The notes under the pieces: model-generated
What the model saw: only the letters and a program-made list of their open reading frames with translations
Database searches by the model: none
What the model was told of the DNA's origin: nothing
Origin: Bacteroidia bacterium
GTDB taxonomy: Bacteria; Bacteroidota; Bacteroidia; NS11-12g; UBA9320
Direction of reading: 5' to 3'
Assembly: GCA_020849295.1 (NCBI GenBank)
Contig: JADLGN010000015.1
Coordinates: forward strand, 1 to 64,000
Length of the DNA stretch: 64,000 nucleotides
Translations under genes and position numbers: made by a program
Part shown: piece after piece, positions 15,887 through 25,412 of the stretch
Numbering within the stretch: the stretch's first letter is position 1
Layout of the letters: every line of letters begins with the position of its first letter

Positions 15887-16336
15887 ATGAAACTTTTTAA
15901 AGGTATTTCATATTTAATATTTATTTCTGTTTTATTATCAAACTGTAAAAGTACATCAATGAAAAATATAATTATTACTCAAAAAGCACCTGCACCAATT
16001 GGTCCATATAGCCAGGCTGTTATGTCAGGAAATACTCTATATATATCAGGCGCTATAGCCATTGACCCTAAAACTAACAATATGGTTCAGGAAAATATTG
16101 AAGCCGAAACTAATATGGTTATGAAAAATTTGGGGGAAATTCTAAATGCTGCCGGTATGAACTATTCAAATGTTGTAAAAACAACAATTTTTGTAACTGA
16201 CCTTGCAAATTTTTCTAAAATCAACACTATATATGGAAGTTATTTTAAAGATAATTTTCCTGCAAGAGAAACTGTTCAAGTATCAGCTCTACCTAAGGGA
16301 GCCAATGTAGAAATTTCTGCTATAGCAGTTAAATAA
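15887..16336 (+). CDS. RidA-family protein with lipoprotein signal peptide
   Basis: 149 aa. Residues ~25-149 are a full RidA/YjgF/UK114 domain: QKAPAPIGPYSQAV, SGAIAIDP, VVKTTIFVTDL and PARETVQVSALPKGANVEI, with the conserved substrate-binding Arg in the last motif. RidA enzymes deaminate reactive enamines or imines. The first 24 residues are unusual: MKLFKGISYLIFISVLLSNC is a clear lipobox signal, so the product should be a periplasmic or surface lipoprotein. An internal ATG at 15959 (MKNIIITQ) would give a normal cytoplasmic RidA, so both forms might be made. It follows prfA by 15 bases. Confidence 0.85.
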   Translation: MKLFKGISYLIFISVLLSNCKSTSMKNIIITQKAPAPIGPYSQAVMSGNTLYISGAIAIDPKTNNMVQENIEAETNMVMKNLGEILNAAGMNYSNVVKTTIFVTDLANFSKINTIYGSYFKDNFPARETVQVSALPKGANVEISAIAVK

Positions 16337-16377
16337 TTTTTTCTTAAAAATTTATTTGTATAAGTAATTTTTATTAT

Positions 16378-16385
16378 TACGTTTG
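16378..16385 (+). promoter_or_regulatory. -7 promoter element before the 16406 gene
   Basis: TACGTTTG matches TAnnTTTG, 20 bases before the ATG at 16406. Confidence 0.5.
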
Positions 16386-16405
16386 TATGATAAAAAAAAT
16401 AATTT

Positions 16406-16828
16406 ATGAAAAAAATAATTAATTTACTTAGCCTTTTGGCTTTACCGTTTCTTAGTATTTCGGCTACTAATGATTTTTCTTACAACAAAGAAGCTTTGTC
16501 AAATGATTTTTCAAAACTCGAACAAATTTCTGTATTTGTTGACCAAAGCAATGTAAGTTATTCAGAGATATCAAAAAATCCTGTTTTTAAAGGAAATCTT
16601 GATTTAACAAGTCATATTTCTGTAAAACCAAATTTCAGTTTTGATGAAATGGACTGGATATCTTTTGCTTGGGGATTTCTTTGCTGTCCTGTAGGATTTT
16701 TTATTGTTGTACTTGATGATGATAAAACAAAAGAGGAAAAAACCTCATTTTGGATTGGAGTAATTGCAAGCGTTGTATTAAGCACTATAAGCTCAATTGC
16801 ATCAGCAAGTATGGGATACGCTTATTAA
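16406..16828 (+). CDS. Small exported membrane protein, unknown
   Basis: 140 aa. It has an N-terminal signal peptide (NLLSLLALPFLSISA), a polar stretch of ~70 residues, then two membrane segments (ISFAWGFLCCPVGFFIVVL and FWIGVIASVVLSTISSIASA) separated by a charged loop (DDDKTKEEK). Similar signal-peptide plus two-helix proteins are common in Bacteroidota, but I know of no function. It has its own promoter and ends before a strong terminator hairpin. Confidence 0.7.
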   Translation: MKKIINLLSLLALPFLSISATNDFSYNKEALSNDFSKLEQISVFVDQSNVSYSEISKNPVFKGNLDLTSHISVKPNFSFDEMDWISFAWGFLCCPVGFFIVVLDDDKTKEEKTSFWIGVIASVVLSTISSIASASMGYAY

Positions 16829-16840
16829 TAACAGAAAAAT

Positions 16841-17530
16841 TTATTTTTTAGAAAATGCAAAATGGACTGAAATTTCATTTTGCATTTTTTTTTCGTTCAA
16901 AAGTTCGATAGCATTATTTAAGTGCATATAATTTTTAAGGTAATTCTCAGGACTTAAATGCCTTAGTTTAATTTTAAATTTCTTTATTATTTCTCCTGTA
17001 AATTCAAAGCAATGTTTTAAGAAGTTTCTCTTTACAAGACCTAAAGTCGCAGTATTGTTAGTGTTAGCTTTGCTTAAGTAAAATTTTAAAGCTAAATCAG
17101 TCATAGGGATTTTTGATGATTTTCGTGCATTATACTTAAAACAATGGCTATTAAAAGCATTTTTCCATGAAAAGATATAATCCTGACAATTTTCAAGTTT
17201 TGAAAAATGAGTAAATAATATTGAATTTTCGTTAAGCAGTTGAACGTCTCTAAGAACTTTTAATGTATCAAAACCAAGATTTAGCAAAGCACAAATATTA
17301 GCATTTCGTATTGTAACTGCCCTGTCCCATTTTTCTTTATTTTCTGTAACTTTTGTCCATTTTCTGTTATATTCATCAATAAATGAAGTATCAGTTTTAT
17401 CATAAAACCATTTGTAATTTCCGTTTTGGTCGCGATATCCCCAGTTCTTTTCAGTTTTATTATTTATTGTAGCAAAAATTATATTAGAAAAGCTTAAGAT
17501 TAAAAGAGCTAATACAATTATTTTTTTCAT
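16841..17530 (-). CDS. Exported protein, unknown function
   Basis: 229 aa with an N-terminal signal peptide (KKIIVLALLILSFSNIIFA). The mature part is soluble, with several Trp/Tyr-rich segments (NWGYRDQNGNYKWFYDK) and five cysteines, and no domain I recognise. The last codons encode MQNEISVHFAF and double as the terminator hairpin of the convergent gene. The kup gene begins its end 20 bases upstream on the same strand, but the two are probably separate transcripts in the order kup then this gene. Confidence 0.65.
   Translation of the reverse strand: MKKIIVLALLILSFSNIIFATINNKTEKNWGYRDQNGNYKWFYDKTDTSFIDEYNRKWTKVTENKEKWDRAVTIRNANICALLNLGFDTLKVLRDVQLLNENSILFTHFSKLENCQDYIFSWKNAFNSHCFKYNARKSSKIPMTDLALKFYLSKANTNNTATLGLVKRNFLKHCFEFTGEIIKKFKIKLRHLSPENYLKNYMHLNNAIELLNEKKMQNEISVHFAFSKK
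16852..16893 (+). terminator. Rho-independent terminator inside the end of the opposing gene
   Basis: A perfect 13-base stem AAAATGCAAAATG (16852-16864) / CATTTTGCATTTT (16876-16888) followed by a run of T to 16893. It terminates the plus-strand gene ending at 16828, yet it lies within the last codons of the minus-strand gene 16841-17530. Confidence 0.8.
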
Positions 17531-17550
17531 AACACAATAGTTTGTATTTA

Positions 17551-19509
17551 TTATTTTAAATGGTTCTCAGTTCTTTTAAGAGGAAATTCTTTAACTTTTC
17601 TGTTAAAAATCAAAGGATAAGATTCTGTAGTTACAATAGCAGGGTCAAGCCCAAAGCCTTTTTCTTCACTAAGCCCAATTTTTTTAATAATAGAATGACC
17701 AAACACTAAAAGTTTGTCAAAAAATTGCATTTCGTTTTCGTAAGAAAATTCTTTTTTAATAAGTACATATCTAAAGTCACCACCCACAAAACTATATTGT
17801 GTGCGATACTTAAGATCAATATCAAGTTCATTGCTAGCAATCATATCTTCAATAACTTTGCGAAGCAGGATATTTATTTTTTGTTCAACTCTAAACCCAA
17901 GTTTAAAATCAACTCTGATAATATCATTAGGTACAATTTGATTTACACTATATTCGCATGTAAAAGGATGGTCTTGTACATCTACATGTACCAACCAATA
18001 TACATCAGCACGTTTGGGCTTATTTTCAAAAATGGAGTAAATAATTTTCTTTTCAACACGGTCATTTCTTTCGCTACTTGTAAGAAAAACCAGATTTGTA
18101 GCGTATTTAGGTAAAGTTTTATCATTGCTAAGTTTATGTAGCATTGGTATAAAGGGATTTAGTTCAACAAATTCTACCAGTTGATTTCTGATTTGTCTAG
18201 CTCTGAACCATATAAGCATTAATGAGACAATACTTGCAGTAATAATTAGTGAAATATAGCCTCCTTTTGAAAATTTTTCGAGATTTGCAGTTATGAATGC
18301 AACATCAATAGTAAAAAATATGGTTGCATATAAAATTGTATAAATAGGGTTCAATCTTAGTTTAGTTCTTATATAAGCTGTAAATAGAATGGTTGTCATG
18401 GTCATTGCAGTACTTATTGCAAGGCCATAAGCTGCTTCCATGTGTGAAGATTCTTCGAAATAATATATAATAAAAATACAACCTGCCCATAGTAAAAAAT
18501 TAATAGCAGGCACAAATATTTGACCTTTTTTTTCAGTTGTATAAACCATACGCATTTTTGGCCAAAATCCTAATCTTATCGCTTCACTTATTAATGTAAA
18601 TGAACCTGTAATCATTGCCTGGCTGGCAACTATAGCTGCAAGAGTAGCTATTACAACACCTATTATTAGAAATTGCTGTGGTAATAATTCGAAAAATACT
18701 CTTTTTTCACCCAAAACTTCTCCTGTATGTTGTAATAACCAAGCGCCTTGCCCAAAATAATTAAGCAATAAACATGTCAAAACAAAAATCCAACTTATAC
18801 GTATATTTTTTTTACCGCAATGCCCCAAGTCGCTGTAAAGAGCTTCAGCTCCGGTTGTACATAAAAATACACCGCCCAATAAGTAAAATCCCTTAGGATA
18901 AAGTACAAGCAATTCATACGCATAACGAGGGTTAAATGCTTTTAAAACTTCTGCATTTTCGAAAATTTGATTTGCTCCAAAAAAAGCCATCATAAAAAAC
19001 CAAATCATCATCACAGGTCCAAACCATTTACCAACAGTATTAGTACCAAATTGCTGGATAATAAACAGAATACTTATAATAACAACTACTATTTGTGTAG
19101 TAGGTAAATTAGGAATTCTTGCTTCAAGACCTTCTACGGCAGATGTTACAGAAATTGGCGGCGTTATTATACCGTCTGCAAGCAATGCTCCACCACCAAT
19201 AATTGCAGGGATGAGCATGTATTTTGTTCGCCTTTTAATTAATGCAAAAAGAGAAAACATACCCCCTTCACCTTTATTATCAGCATTCAAAATTATTAAA
19301 ACATATCTAATTGTTACATGTAATAACAAAGTCCATAGCACACAACTCAATGCTCCTAAAACCAAACTTTCTTCTATAATTTTATCTCCGATTATAGCAT
19401 TAAAAACGTATAGAGGCGAAGTTCCTATATCACCGTAAATTATACCTAAGGCAATTATAACACCTGCAAGATTAAACGGAATATGATGATGTCCGTTATG
19501 ATTTTTCAT
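17551..19509 (-). CDS. kup: Kup-type potassium uptake protein
   Basis: 652-aa inner-membrane K+/H+ symporter of the KUP/HAK/KT family. The N-terminal signature ALGIIYGDIGTSPLYVF is clear. About 12 membrane helices follow (for example FGTNTVGKWFGPVMMIWF and ATLAAIVASQAMITGSFTLI). A hydrophilic C-terminal domain of ~220 residues begins near NPFIPMLHKL. Length is usual for the family. The ATG at 19509 follows a good -7 box (19526-19533). Confidence 0.93.
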   Translation of the reverse strand: MKNHNGHHHIPFNLAGVIIALGIIYGDIGTSPLYVFNAIIGDKIIEESLVLGALSCVLWTLLLHVTIRYVLIILNADNKGEGGMFSLFALIKRRTKYMLIPAIIGGGALLADGIITPPISVTSAVEGLEARIPNLPTTQIVVVIISILFIIQQFGTNTVGKWFGPVMMIWFFMMAFFGANQIFENAEVLKAFNPRYAYELLVLYPKGFYLLGGVFLCTTGAEALYSDLGHCGKKNIRISWIFVLTCLLLNYFGQGAWLLQHTGEVLGEKRVFFELLPQQFLIIGVVIATLAAIVASQAMITGSFTLISEAIRLGFWPKMRMVYTTEKKGQIFVPAINFLLWAGCIFIIYYFEESSHMEAAYGLAISTAMTMTTILFTAYIRTKLRLNPIYTILYATIFFTIDVAFITANLEKFSKGGYISLIITASIVSLMLIWFRARQIRNQLVEFVELNPFIPMLHKLSNDKTLPKYATNLVFLTSSERNDRVEKKIIYSIFENKPKRADVYWLVHVDVQDHPFTCEYSVNQIVPNDIIRVDFKLGFRVEQKINILLRKVIEDMIASNELDIDLKYRTQYSFVGGDFRYVLIKKEFSYENEMQFFDKLLVFGHSIIKKIGLSEEKGFGLDPAIVTTESYPLIFNRKVKEFPLKRTENHLK

Positions 19510-19525
19510 ATATTTTTGTAAATGG

Positions 19526-19533
19526 CAAATTTA
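19526..19533 (-). promoter_or_regulatory. -7 promoter element of kup
   Basis: On the minus strand this reads TAAATTTG, matching TAnnTTTG, 16 bases before the kup ATG. Confidence 0.55.
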
Positions 19534-19630
19534 TACCAGCAAATAATACTAAGGTAAATTTTTAAATATTTTATATTGCCTAATAATCAGTATATTGCCA
19601 TAGTTTGCTTTTATTTAAAACAAAATTATA

Positions 19631-20092
19631 CTATTTAATATATTTTTTAAGTAATAAGTATACGTGTTTATCAATTGGCAATGAAAGTAAGTCAGAATTT
19701 AATTGTTCTGGTTTTATCCAAAAAAAACTCAACTTATGTGTAGGATTTTGATAGCTCTCAATGGGAAATTTATTTATGTCAGGGCAATTTATAATATCAA
19801 TTAAATAATATACTGAGATAATTTGTTCGTTTGGATAAAAATAACTTTTCTGAAAAAAGTCAGTTGTATAAAAATGATTGATAATTTTTATTTTCATATT
19901 GAGTTCCTCTGAAATTTCTCTTTTTAGGCTATCTAAAAGCCCTTCTCCAAATTCTAATCCACCTCCCGGAAATTTCACTATTTCGATATCATTAATATTT
20001 TCTCTAACAAGCAAAAGATGACCTTGATTAATGCAAATACCATACACTCTTACATTTAATTTATTGATTTTAGAAACAGTTTTAAACATCAT
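19631..20092 (-). CDS. NUDIX hydrolase
   Basis: 153 aa. The Nudix box reads GGGLEFGEGLLDSLKREISEE, matching Gx5Ex7REUxEExGU except that the final small residue is Met. N-terminal strands RVYGICINQGHLLLV and the ending HKLSFFWIKPEQL fit the fold. Substrate is not predictable, though proteins of this size often act on nucleoside diphosphate derivatives. It is divergent from the SulP gene, 77 bases apart. Confidence 0.85.
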   Translation of the reverse strand: MMFKTVSKINKLNVRVYGICINQGHLLLVRENINDIEIVKFPGGGLEFGEGLLDSLKREISEELNMKIKIINHFYTTDFFQKSYFYPNEQIISVYYLIDIINCPDINKFPIESYQNPTHKLSFFWIKPEQLNSDLLSLPIDKHVYLLLKKYIK

Positions 20093-20146
20093 TAAAATTA
20101 AACAAATTTAATATTAAACAAACATTGATAATATATTTATGTTTTC

Positions 20147-20154
20147 TAATTTTG
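20147..20154 (+). promoter_or_regulatory. -7 promoter element of the SulP gene
   Basis: TAATTTTG, 15 bases before the ATG at 20170, matches TAnnTTTG. Confidence 0.6.
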
Positions 20155-20169
20155 AACGCATAAATTTTT

Positions 20170-22332
20170 ATGACATTCAATTCAATAAAACAAGATTTTT
20201 CATCAAGCATTGCTGTTTTTCTTGTTGCATTACCGTTGTGTCTCGGTATAGCCCTTGCATGCGGAGCCCCTTTGTCATCTGGTATTATAGCCGGTATAGC
20301 AGGTGGCATAGTTACTGGGTTAATTAGTAAATCTCATATAAGCGTAAGCGGTCCGGCAGCAGGTTTGGCAACAGTTATATTATCTTCAATAAATCAACTT
20401 GGCAGTTTTGAAATTTTTATATCTGCTGTTTTGTTTGCAGGTGTTTTTCAAATATTAATTGGAATTTTCAAAGGAGGTTTTATTGCTAATTATATACCAT
20501 CAAATATTATTAAGGGACTACTTGCAGCAATAGGAATAATATTAATTCTTAAGCAACTTCCTCATGCTATGGGCTTAAGTTTTGAAACATTTAGTGAGTT
20601 TTCATATAACCAAACTGATGGAAAAAATACATTTACAGAAATTTTTGATGTTATAAAATACTTTTCTCCTGGAGCTATCGTCATTTCTATATTTTCATTT
20701 TTGATATTGATATTTTGGGAAAAACCTTTTATAGGATATTTTAAATTTATTCCGGGAGCATTAGCAGTTGTTTTATTTGGAATATTGATGAATATAATTT
20801 ATATGAAGTTTATTCCTGAGTTATCATTACAAATCCAACATGTAGTAAAAATTCCAAAACCCAATAGTTTAACATCAATTATAAGTTTTCCATCATTTTC
20901 ATCAATTGCAAATCATGATTTTTGGATTATTGTAATTACTTTGACAATTGTAGCATCACTCGAATCATTAATCAATCTTGAAGCAGTAGAAAATATTGAT
21001 CCGCATAAACGTCAGGCTTCGCCTAATAACGAACTTATTGCACAAGGTGTAGGTAATATTTTTTCAGGATTTTTTGGTGGGCTACCTATTACATCAGTAA
21101 TTGTAAGAAGTTCTGTTAACGTAAACTCTGGTGCTAAAACTAAACTTTCAGCAATTTTACATGGAGTTTGGTTATTGGCAGGAATATTTTTTCTTAGTGC
21201 ATTTATTAACCTAATTCCACTTGCTTCTCTAGCTGTAATATTAATATTTACAGGATACAAATTAGCAAAAATTTCAATTTTTAAAGAAATTTATAAAAAA
21301 GGGTTAAATCAGTTTATTCCATTTATATTTACAGTGCTGGCTATTGTTTTTACAGATTTGCTATTAGGAATAATAATTGGTTCTGCTGTAAGTATGTTTT
21401 ATTTGCTTAAAAGCAATTTTAAAAATCCGTTTTTACTTGAAAAAGAAACATTGTATATAGGAGAAACATTGAGAATGGAATTGCCCAATCAGGTATCTTT
21501 TCTCAATAAAGCAACAATAAAAGACACACTATGGCATGTCCCGACGGGGTCTAATGTTGTAATAGATGCTACATATTGCGATTTTATTGATAATGATGTT
21601 TTGGAAACAATAGAAGATTTTAAAAATACAGTATCAGTTGAAAATAATATAAAATTAAACCTTATAGGTTTTAAGAATCAATATCAACTTGAAGACAGAA
21701 TACAATTTGTAAATGTACTTGACAAAGAAACGCAACAAAAACTTGCTCCAGAAGAAATAATAAACATACTGAAAAAAGGCAACGACCGATTTGTAAATGG
21801 AAGTATAAGCGAAAAATACCTTAAACATCAGGTAAATGCTACATCTTTTGGGCAAAATCCATTTGCTATAATTTTAAGCTGCATAGATTCAAGAACCACT
21901 GCTGAACATATATTTGACCTCGGACTTGGAGATATTTTCAGTGTACGAATTGCCGGAAACATTATTAATAAAGATATTCTTGGAAGTATGGAATTTGGGG
22001 TACACTTGATTGGTGTAAAATTGGTAGTTGTATTAGGTCATACAAGTTGTGGAGCCATTAGAGGGGCTTGTGATAATGCTAAACTTGGCAACCTTACTGA
22101 GCTTTTAGATAAAATAAAACCGGCAATTGATATTGAAAAAACAGTGAATGAAAACAGAAATGGTTCAAATAATGAATTTGTAAATAAAGTAGCCGTAAAT
22201 AATGTTTATCTTACCATAGATAGGGTACGAAACGAGAGTGAACTTATTTCTCAATATGAAAAAGAAGGAAAAATTAAAATAATTGGAGGACTTTATGATA
22301 TTGAAACCGGCAAAGTTGATTTTTTTGAATAA
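20170..22332 (+). CDS. SulP anion transporter fused to STAS and beta-carbonic anhydrase
   Basis: 720-aa three-part protein. Residues 1-~420 are a SulP permease (ALPLCLGIALACGAPLSSGI, ISVSGPAAGLATV). Residues ~433-510 resemble a STAS domain (GSNVVIDATYCDFIDNDVLE). Residues ~529-720 are a beta-carbonic anhydrase with all four zinc-site residues: Cys and Asp in SCIDSRT (~570, ~572), His and Cys in LGHTSCGAIRGA (~624, ~627). Such fusions are known and suggest bicarbonate uptake coupled to CO2 interconversion at the inner membrane. pyrC follows 21 bases later, so co-transcription is likely. Confidence 0.93.
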   Translation: MTFNSIKQDFSSSIAVFLVALPLCLGIALACGAPLSSGIIAGIAGGIVTGLISKSHISVSGPAAGLATVILSSINQLGSFEIFISAVLFAGVFQILIGIFKGGFIANYIPSNIIKGLLAAIGIILILKQLPHAMGLSFETFSEFSYNQTDGKNTFTEIFDVIKYFSPGAIVISIFSFLILIFWEKPFIGYFKFIPGALAVVLFGILMNIIYMKFIPELSLQIQHVVKIPKPNSLTSIISFPSFSSIANHDFWIIVITLTIVASLESLINLEAVENIDPHKRQASPNNELIAQGVGNIFSGFFGGLPITSVIVRSSVNVNSGAKTKLSAILHGVWLLAGIFFLSAFINLIPLASLAVILIFTGYKLAKISIFKEIYKKGLNQFIPFIFTVLAIVFTDLLLGIIIGSAVSMFYLLKSNFKNPFLLEKETLYIGETLRMELPNQVSFLNKATIKDTLWHVPTGSNVVIDATYCDFIDNDVLETIEDFKNTVSVENNIKLNLIGFKNQYQLEDRIQFVNVLDKETQQKLAPEEIINILKKGNDRFVNGSISEKYLKHQVNATSFGQNPFAIILSCIDSRTTAEHIFDLGLGDIFSVRIAGNIINKDILGSMEFGVHLIGVKLVVVLGHTSCGAIRGACDNAKLGNLTELLDKIKPAIDIEKTVNENRNGSNNEFVNKVAVNNVYLTIDRVRNESELISQYEKEGKIKIIGGLYDIETGKVDFFE

Positions 22333-22353
22333 TTTATCAAAAATTAAAATATT

Positions 22354-23688
22354 ATGAAACCTACGTTAATTAAAAATGCTTTAATAATAAATGAAGCAAA
22401 ATCATACCATGCTGATTTACTAATAAAAAACGACAGAATTGAAAAAATAAGTAAAAATGGAATAAGTGATAATAATTATGAAGTAATAGAAGCTGAAAAT
22501 TTATGGCTTATACCAGGGGTAATAGACGACCAAGTACATTTTAGAGAACCAGGGCTTACACACAAAGCCACAATAAAAAGCGAAGCTGCTGCTGCTGTTG
22601 CCGGCGGTACAACTTCTTTTATGGAAATGCCAAATACAGTCCCAAATGCAGTAACTCAGCAGTTGCTTGAAGAAAAATATGCCATTGCATCACAATCTTC
22701 ACTTGCAAATTATTCGTTTTTTATGGGTGCTACAAACAATAACCTTGATGAAGTACTAAAAACAAACCCCTTAAATGTTTGTGGAGTAAAAGTTTTTATG
22801 GGTTCTTCAACAGGAAATATGCTTGTTGACAATCCTTCATCATTAGAAAATTTATTTAAAAACTGTAAACTGCTTATTGCTACTCATTGCGAAGATGAAA
22901 AAGTAATAAAAGATAATCTGGCAAAATATTTATCAAAGTATGGAGATAACATACAACCATGCCACCATCCAGAAATTAGAAATGTAGAAGCATGCTACAA
23001 ATCTTCAAAATTTGCCATAGAACTTGCTAAAAAATATAATTCACGTCTTCATATTTTGCATATTTCCACCGGCAAAGAAATTGAACTATTCGAGAATAAT
23101 ATTGTATTGAGTAAAAAAAGAATTACTTCAGAAGTTTGCGTTCATCATCTTACTTTTGACGATAGTGATTACAATACTCTTGGAAATAAAATAAAGTGTA
23201 ACCCCGCAATAAAAAATATAACAGATAAACAAAAACTATGGAATGCCCTTAATAATGACTTTCTTGATGTAATAGCAACTGACCATGCTCCTCATACTAT
23301 TAATGAAAAAAACAATAATTATATTAATTCTCCTTCAGGTTTACCATTGGTTCAACACAGCTTGCAAATAATGATTGACCATTGCAAAAACGGTTTAATT
23401 AGCAAAGAAAAACTGATTGAAAAAATGTGTCATGCCCCGGCAGTTTGTTTCAATATAGAAAATCGCGGATATATTAGAGAAGGATATTTTGCTGATCTGG
23501 TTCTATTAAACCCTAATAAAAGTTATACAGTATCTAAAGATAACATTTTGTATAAATGTTTATGGTCGCCATTTGAAGGTAAAACTTTCAGTTCTTCTAT
23601 TGATTCCACATTTATAAATGGTATTAAAGTATTTGAGAAAAATGCTTTTATAAGTAATGTAAATGGAAGAAGGCTTGAATTTAAATAG
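22354..23688 (+). CDS. pyrC: Dihydroorotase
   Basis: 444-aa amidohydrolase that interconverts N-carbamoyl-aspartate and dihydroorotate in pyrimidine synthesis. Landmarks: IDDQVHFREPGLTHK, GVKVFMGSSTGN (carboxylated Lys), LLIATHCEDE, LHILHISTGKE and VIATDHAPHT (catalytic Asp). The metal motif is QVH rather than the usual HxH, a form I know from other Bacteroidota dihydroorotases. It probably shares a transcript with the bicarbonate transporter before it. Bicarbonate is a precursor of carbamoyl phosphate, so the pairing makes metabolic sense (inference). Confidence 0.92.
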   Translation: MKPTLIKNALIINEAKSYHADLLIKNDRIEKISKNGISDNNYEVIEAENLWLIPGVIDDQVHFREPGLTHKATIKSEAAAAVAGGTTSFMEMPNTVPNAVTQQLLEEKYAIASQSSLANYSFFMGATNNNLDEVLKTNPLNVCGVKVFMGSSTGNMLVDNPSSLENLFKNCKLLIATHCEDEKVIKDNLAKYLSKYGDNIQPCHHPEIRNVEACYKSSKFAIELAKKYNSRLHILHISTGKEIELFENNIVLSKKRITSEVCVHHLTFDDSDYNTLGNKIKCNPAIKNITDKQKLWNALNNDFLDVIATDHAPHTINEKNNNYINSPSGLPLVQHSLQIMIDHCKNGLISKEKLIEKMCHAPAVCFNIENRGYIREGYFADLVLLNPNKSYTVSKDNILYKCLWSPFEGKTFSSSIDSTFINGIKVFEKNAFISNVNGRRLEFK

Positions 23689-23873
23689 GTTTTTTACATT
23701 AAGAAAATATGGCTAATAATATTTGATGTATATTCCATAATATATGAGATTTGAAACTAACAAATTATGTTAAAAAATTACAATTTAAAAAATTAAGTAT
23801 AAACATGCTTATTATTTCACCCATTTTACACCTTTAAGTCTGAACTTGCTTAATGACATGACAGGTTTGTGTT

Positions 23874-25073
23874 TCATAATTGGTGGATTGAATATTTGAA
23901 AATAACTTGAGAGAATTTAGAATTTTTTGCTTTTTCGCATAGAACTTGATATTTTAATCCTATAGGATTAAAATTAATCGGGAAAAAAGTAAAAATATAA
24001 AGTGAATTTTGGGTTGAAAATTTCTTTATATTGAACCATAGAGGCTGAAAGTCATTAGAGATTTTTGAATTTAATTTATCTTTATCACAGTAAAAATGAT
24101 TTAATGTTGAATTAATTAACATAAATCTGTTATATGATAGTTTCCAGCTATCAATATAATATTTTTTCTCTCCATTTTCAACTTTTGAATAATAAACACA
24201 AAAAATTGAATCGTTAATTGGTACTAATTCACTTATATAGCCATATACTTCTTCAAATTTACTCAAACTATCAGTTAAAATAGAAGTACGAGGATCTAAT
24301 TGGTATTTTTTTTGTAAATGTTTTAATTTAGATTTTAATTGTGGGGGGTTAAAAATTATATTTGTGTCCATTTGAATTATTTTATTTTCTGAAATAGAAT
24401 AATAATATAATTTATAATTTCCAATTTCAGAAAATACCAAACCATTGCCAATTGGACATACCCATTCATAATTTGAAGTTATACCCAAAAACTCATCCGT
24501 TTGGTTGTCAATTACATTGTTATAATTTATATACCTTAAATTGGTATCATAAGTTTGAACTTTAGCATTGAAATTTTTTTGTGCGATGAATGCATATATC
24601 TATTAATATAAATAACAACTAAATTAGAAATAATATCTACCTTTTCATAATTTCTAATTCCTTTTATTCCCAAATTAGCAGAACTTATTAATCTATATAT
24701 GTGTCTTTTGTTGTTTTTGTTAAAATGATATATTTTTTCTGGAGTTAATATATAAAGATTGTTGTTTAAAATAGCAATATCTAAAATAAATCTTATATTT
24801 AGCCGATAACCGTCTTTGTCAAGTAATTGAAAAGTATGGCTTCGTATAGCAAAATAGTCATAAAATATAATTATCATAACTTGAAAAGATTGTAATACGG
24901 TTGTTTAATACTTTTACATGATTATCTGGCTTATATATATTTTCCATTTCACATAGAATTGTGTCTAATGTAAAAATAGATTTAGTTTGTGCTAAAGAAT
25001 AGAAACAGTATTGGAAATACAATATACAAAAGATTATAATTTTTATTGTTGTTTTCATTAATAAGAGTTGCAA
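23874..25073 (-). pseudogene. Exported beta-propeller-like protein, frameshifted
   Basis: Three consecutive minus-strand pieces form one broken gene. The first (24858-25073) has a signal peptide; using MKTTIKIIIF the true start is ~25058. The reading jumps frame near 24870 into 24536-24877, then again near 24580 in a run of seven A, after which the third piece (to 23874) can be read upstream from its own ATG as NAKVQTYDTNLRYINYNN. The joined ~390-residue product has short blade-like repeats (NNNLYILTPEKIYHFNKNN, GLVFSEIGNYKLYYYSIS). The family is not recognised with confidence; six-bladed propellers of Bacteroidota are the nearest impression. One lesion is homopolymeric and could be a sequencing error. 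Confidence 0.65.
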
Positions 25074-25111
25074 GTTTGTTAACTAAAAATAGATTTTATT
25101 TATATTATAAA

Positions 25112-25326
25112 TTAAGTTCGATAAGCAAAAAGTGCTATACAATTAATATCAACTCCCCAATCAAGTTTTCCGTCGCCAAATCAATCTCCCATTGGAATTA
25201 GTGTTCTACTTACATAGTTGCACAAGTTCCCAAAACAACCAAACTTTTCTCTACTTAAAACTTTTTCAACTGCAAATAAATTGTAGCTTATTTAAAGCAT
25301 AATAGCAATAATAACTTTTTTTTCAT
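25112..25326 (-). pseudogene. Small exported peptide gene, decayed
   Basis: The ATG at 25326 is followed by eight A, after which the signal-like frame continues as VIIAIML, a stop, then ISYNLFAVEKVLSREKFGC and FGNLCNYVSRTLIPMGD, TGA, FGDGKLDWGVDINCIALFAY. Removing a homopolymer indel and two nonsense codons restores a ~70-residue Cys-containing secreted peptide. It lies just upstream of, and on the same strand as, the broken propeller-like gene. Small exported peptides preceding a propeller gene are a known arrangement in Bacteroidales (for example NVEALA peptides). I cannot assign this one to that family. Confidence 0.5.
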
Positions 25327-25412
25327 AATATTTTAAATATTATAGGATTTTTATTAAAAACCATAATTTGACATTATACAATAAGGGCTTTAATTTGCAG
25401 TTTTATTTTCAG

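Noticed and set aside
24536-24877. Three separate small genes at 23.9-25.1 kb
   Set aside because: Frame continuation across a seven-A run and the single signal peptide at the front show one broken gene.
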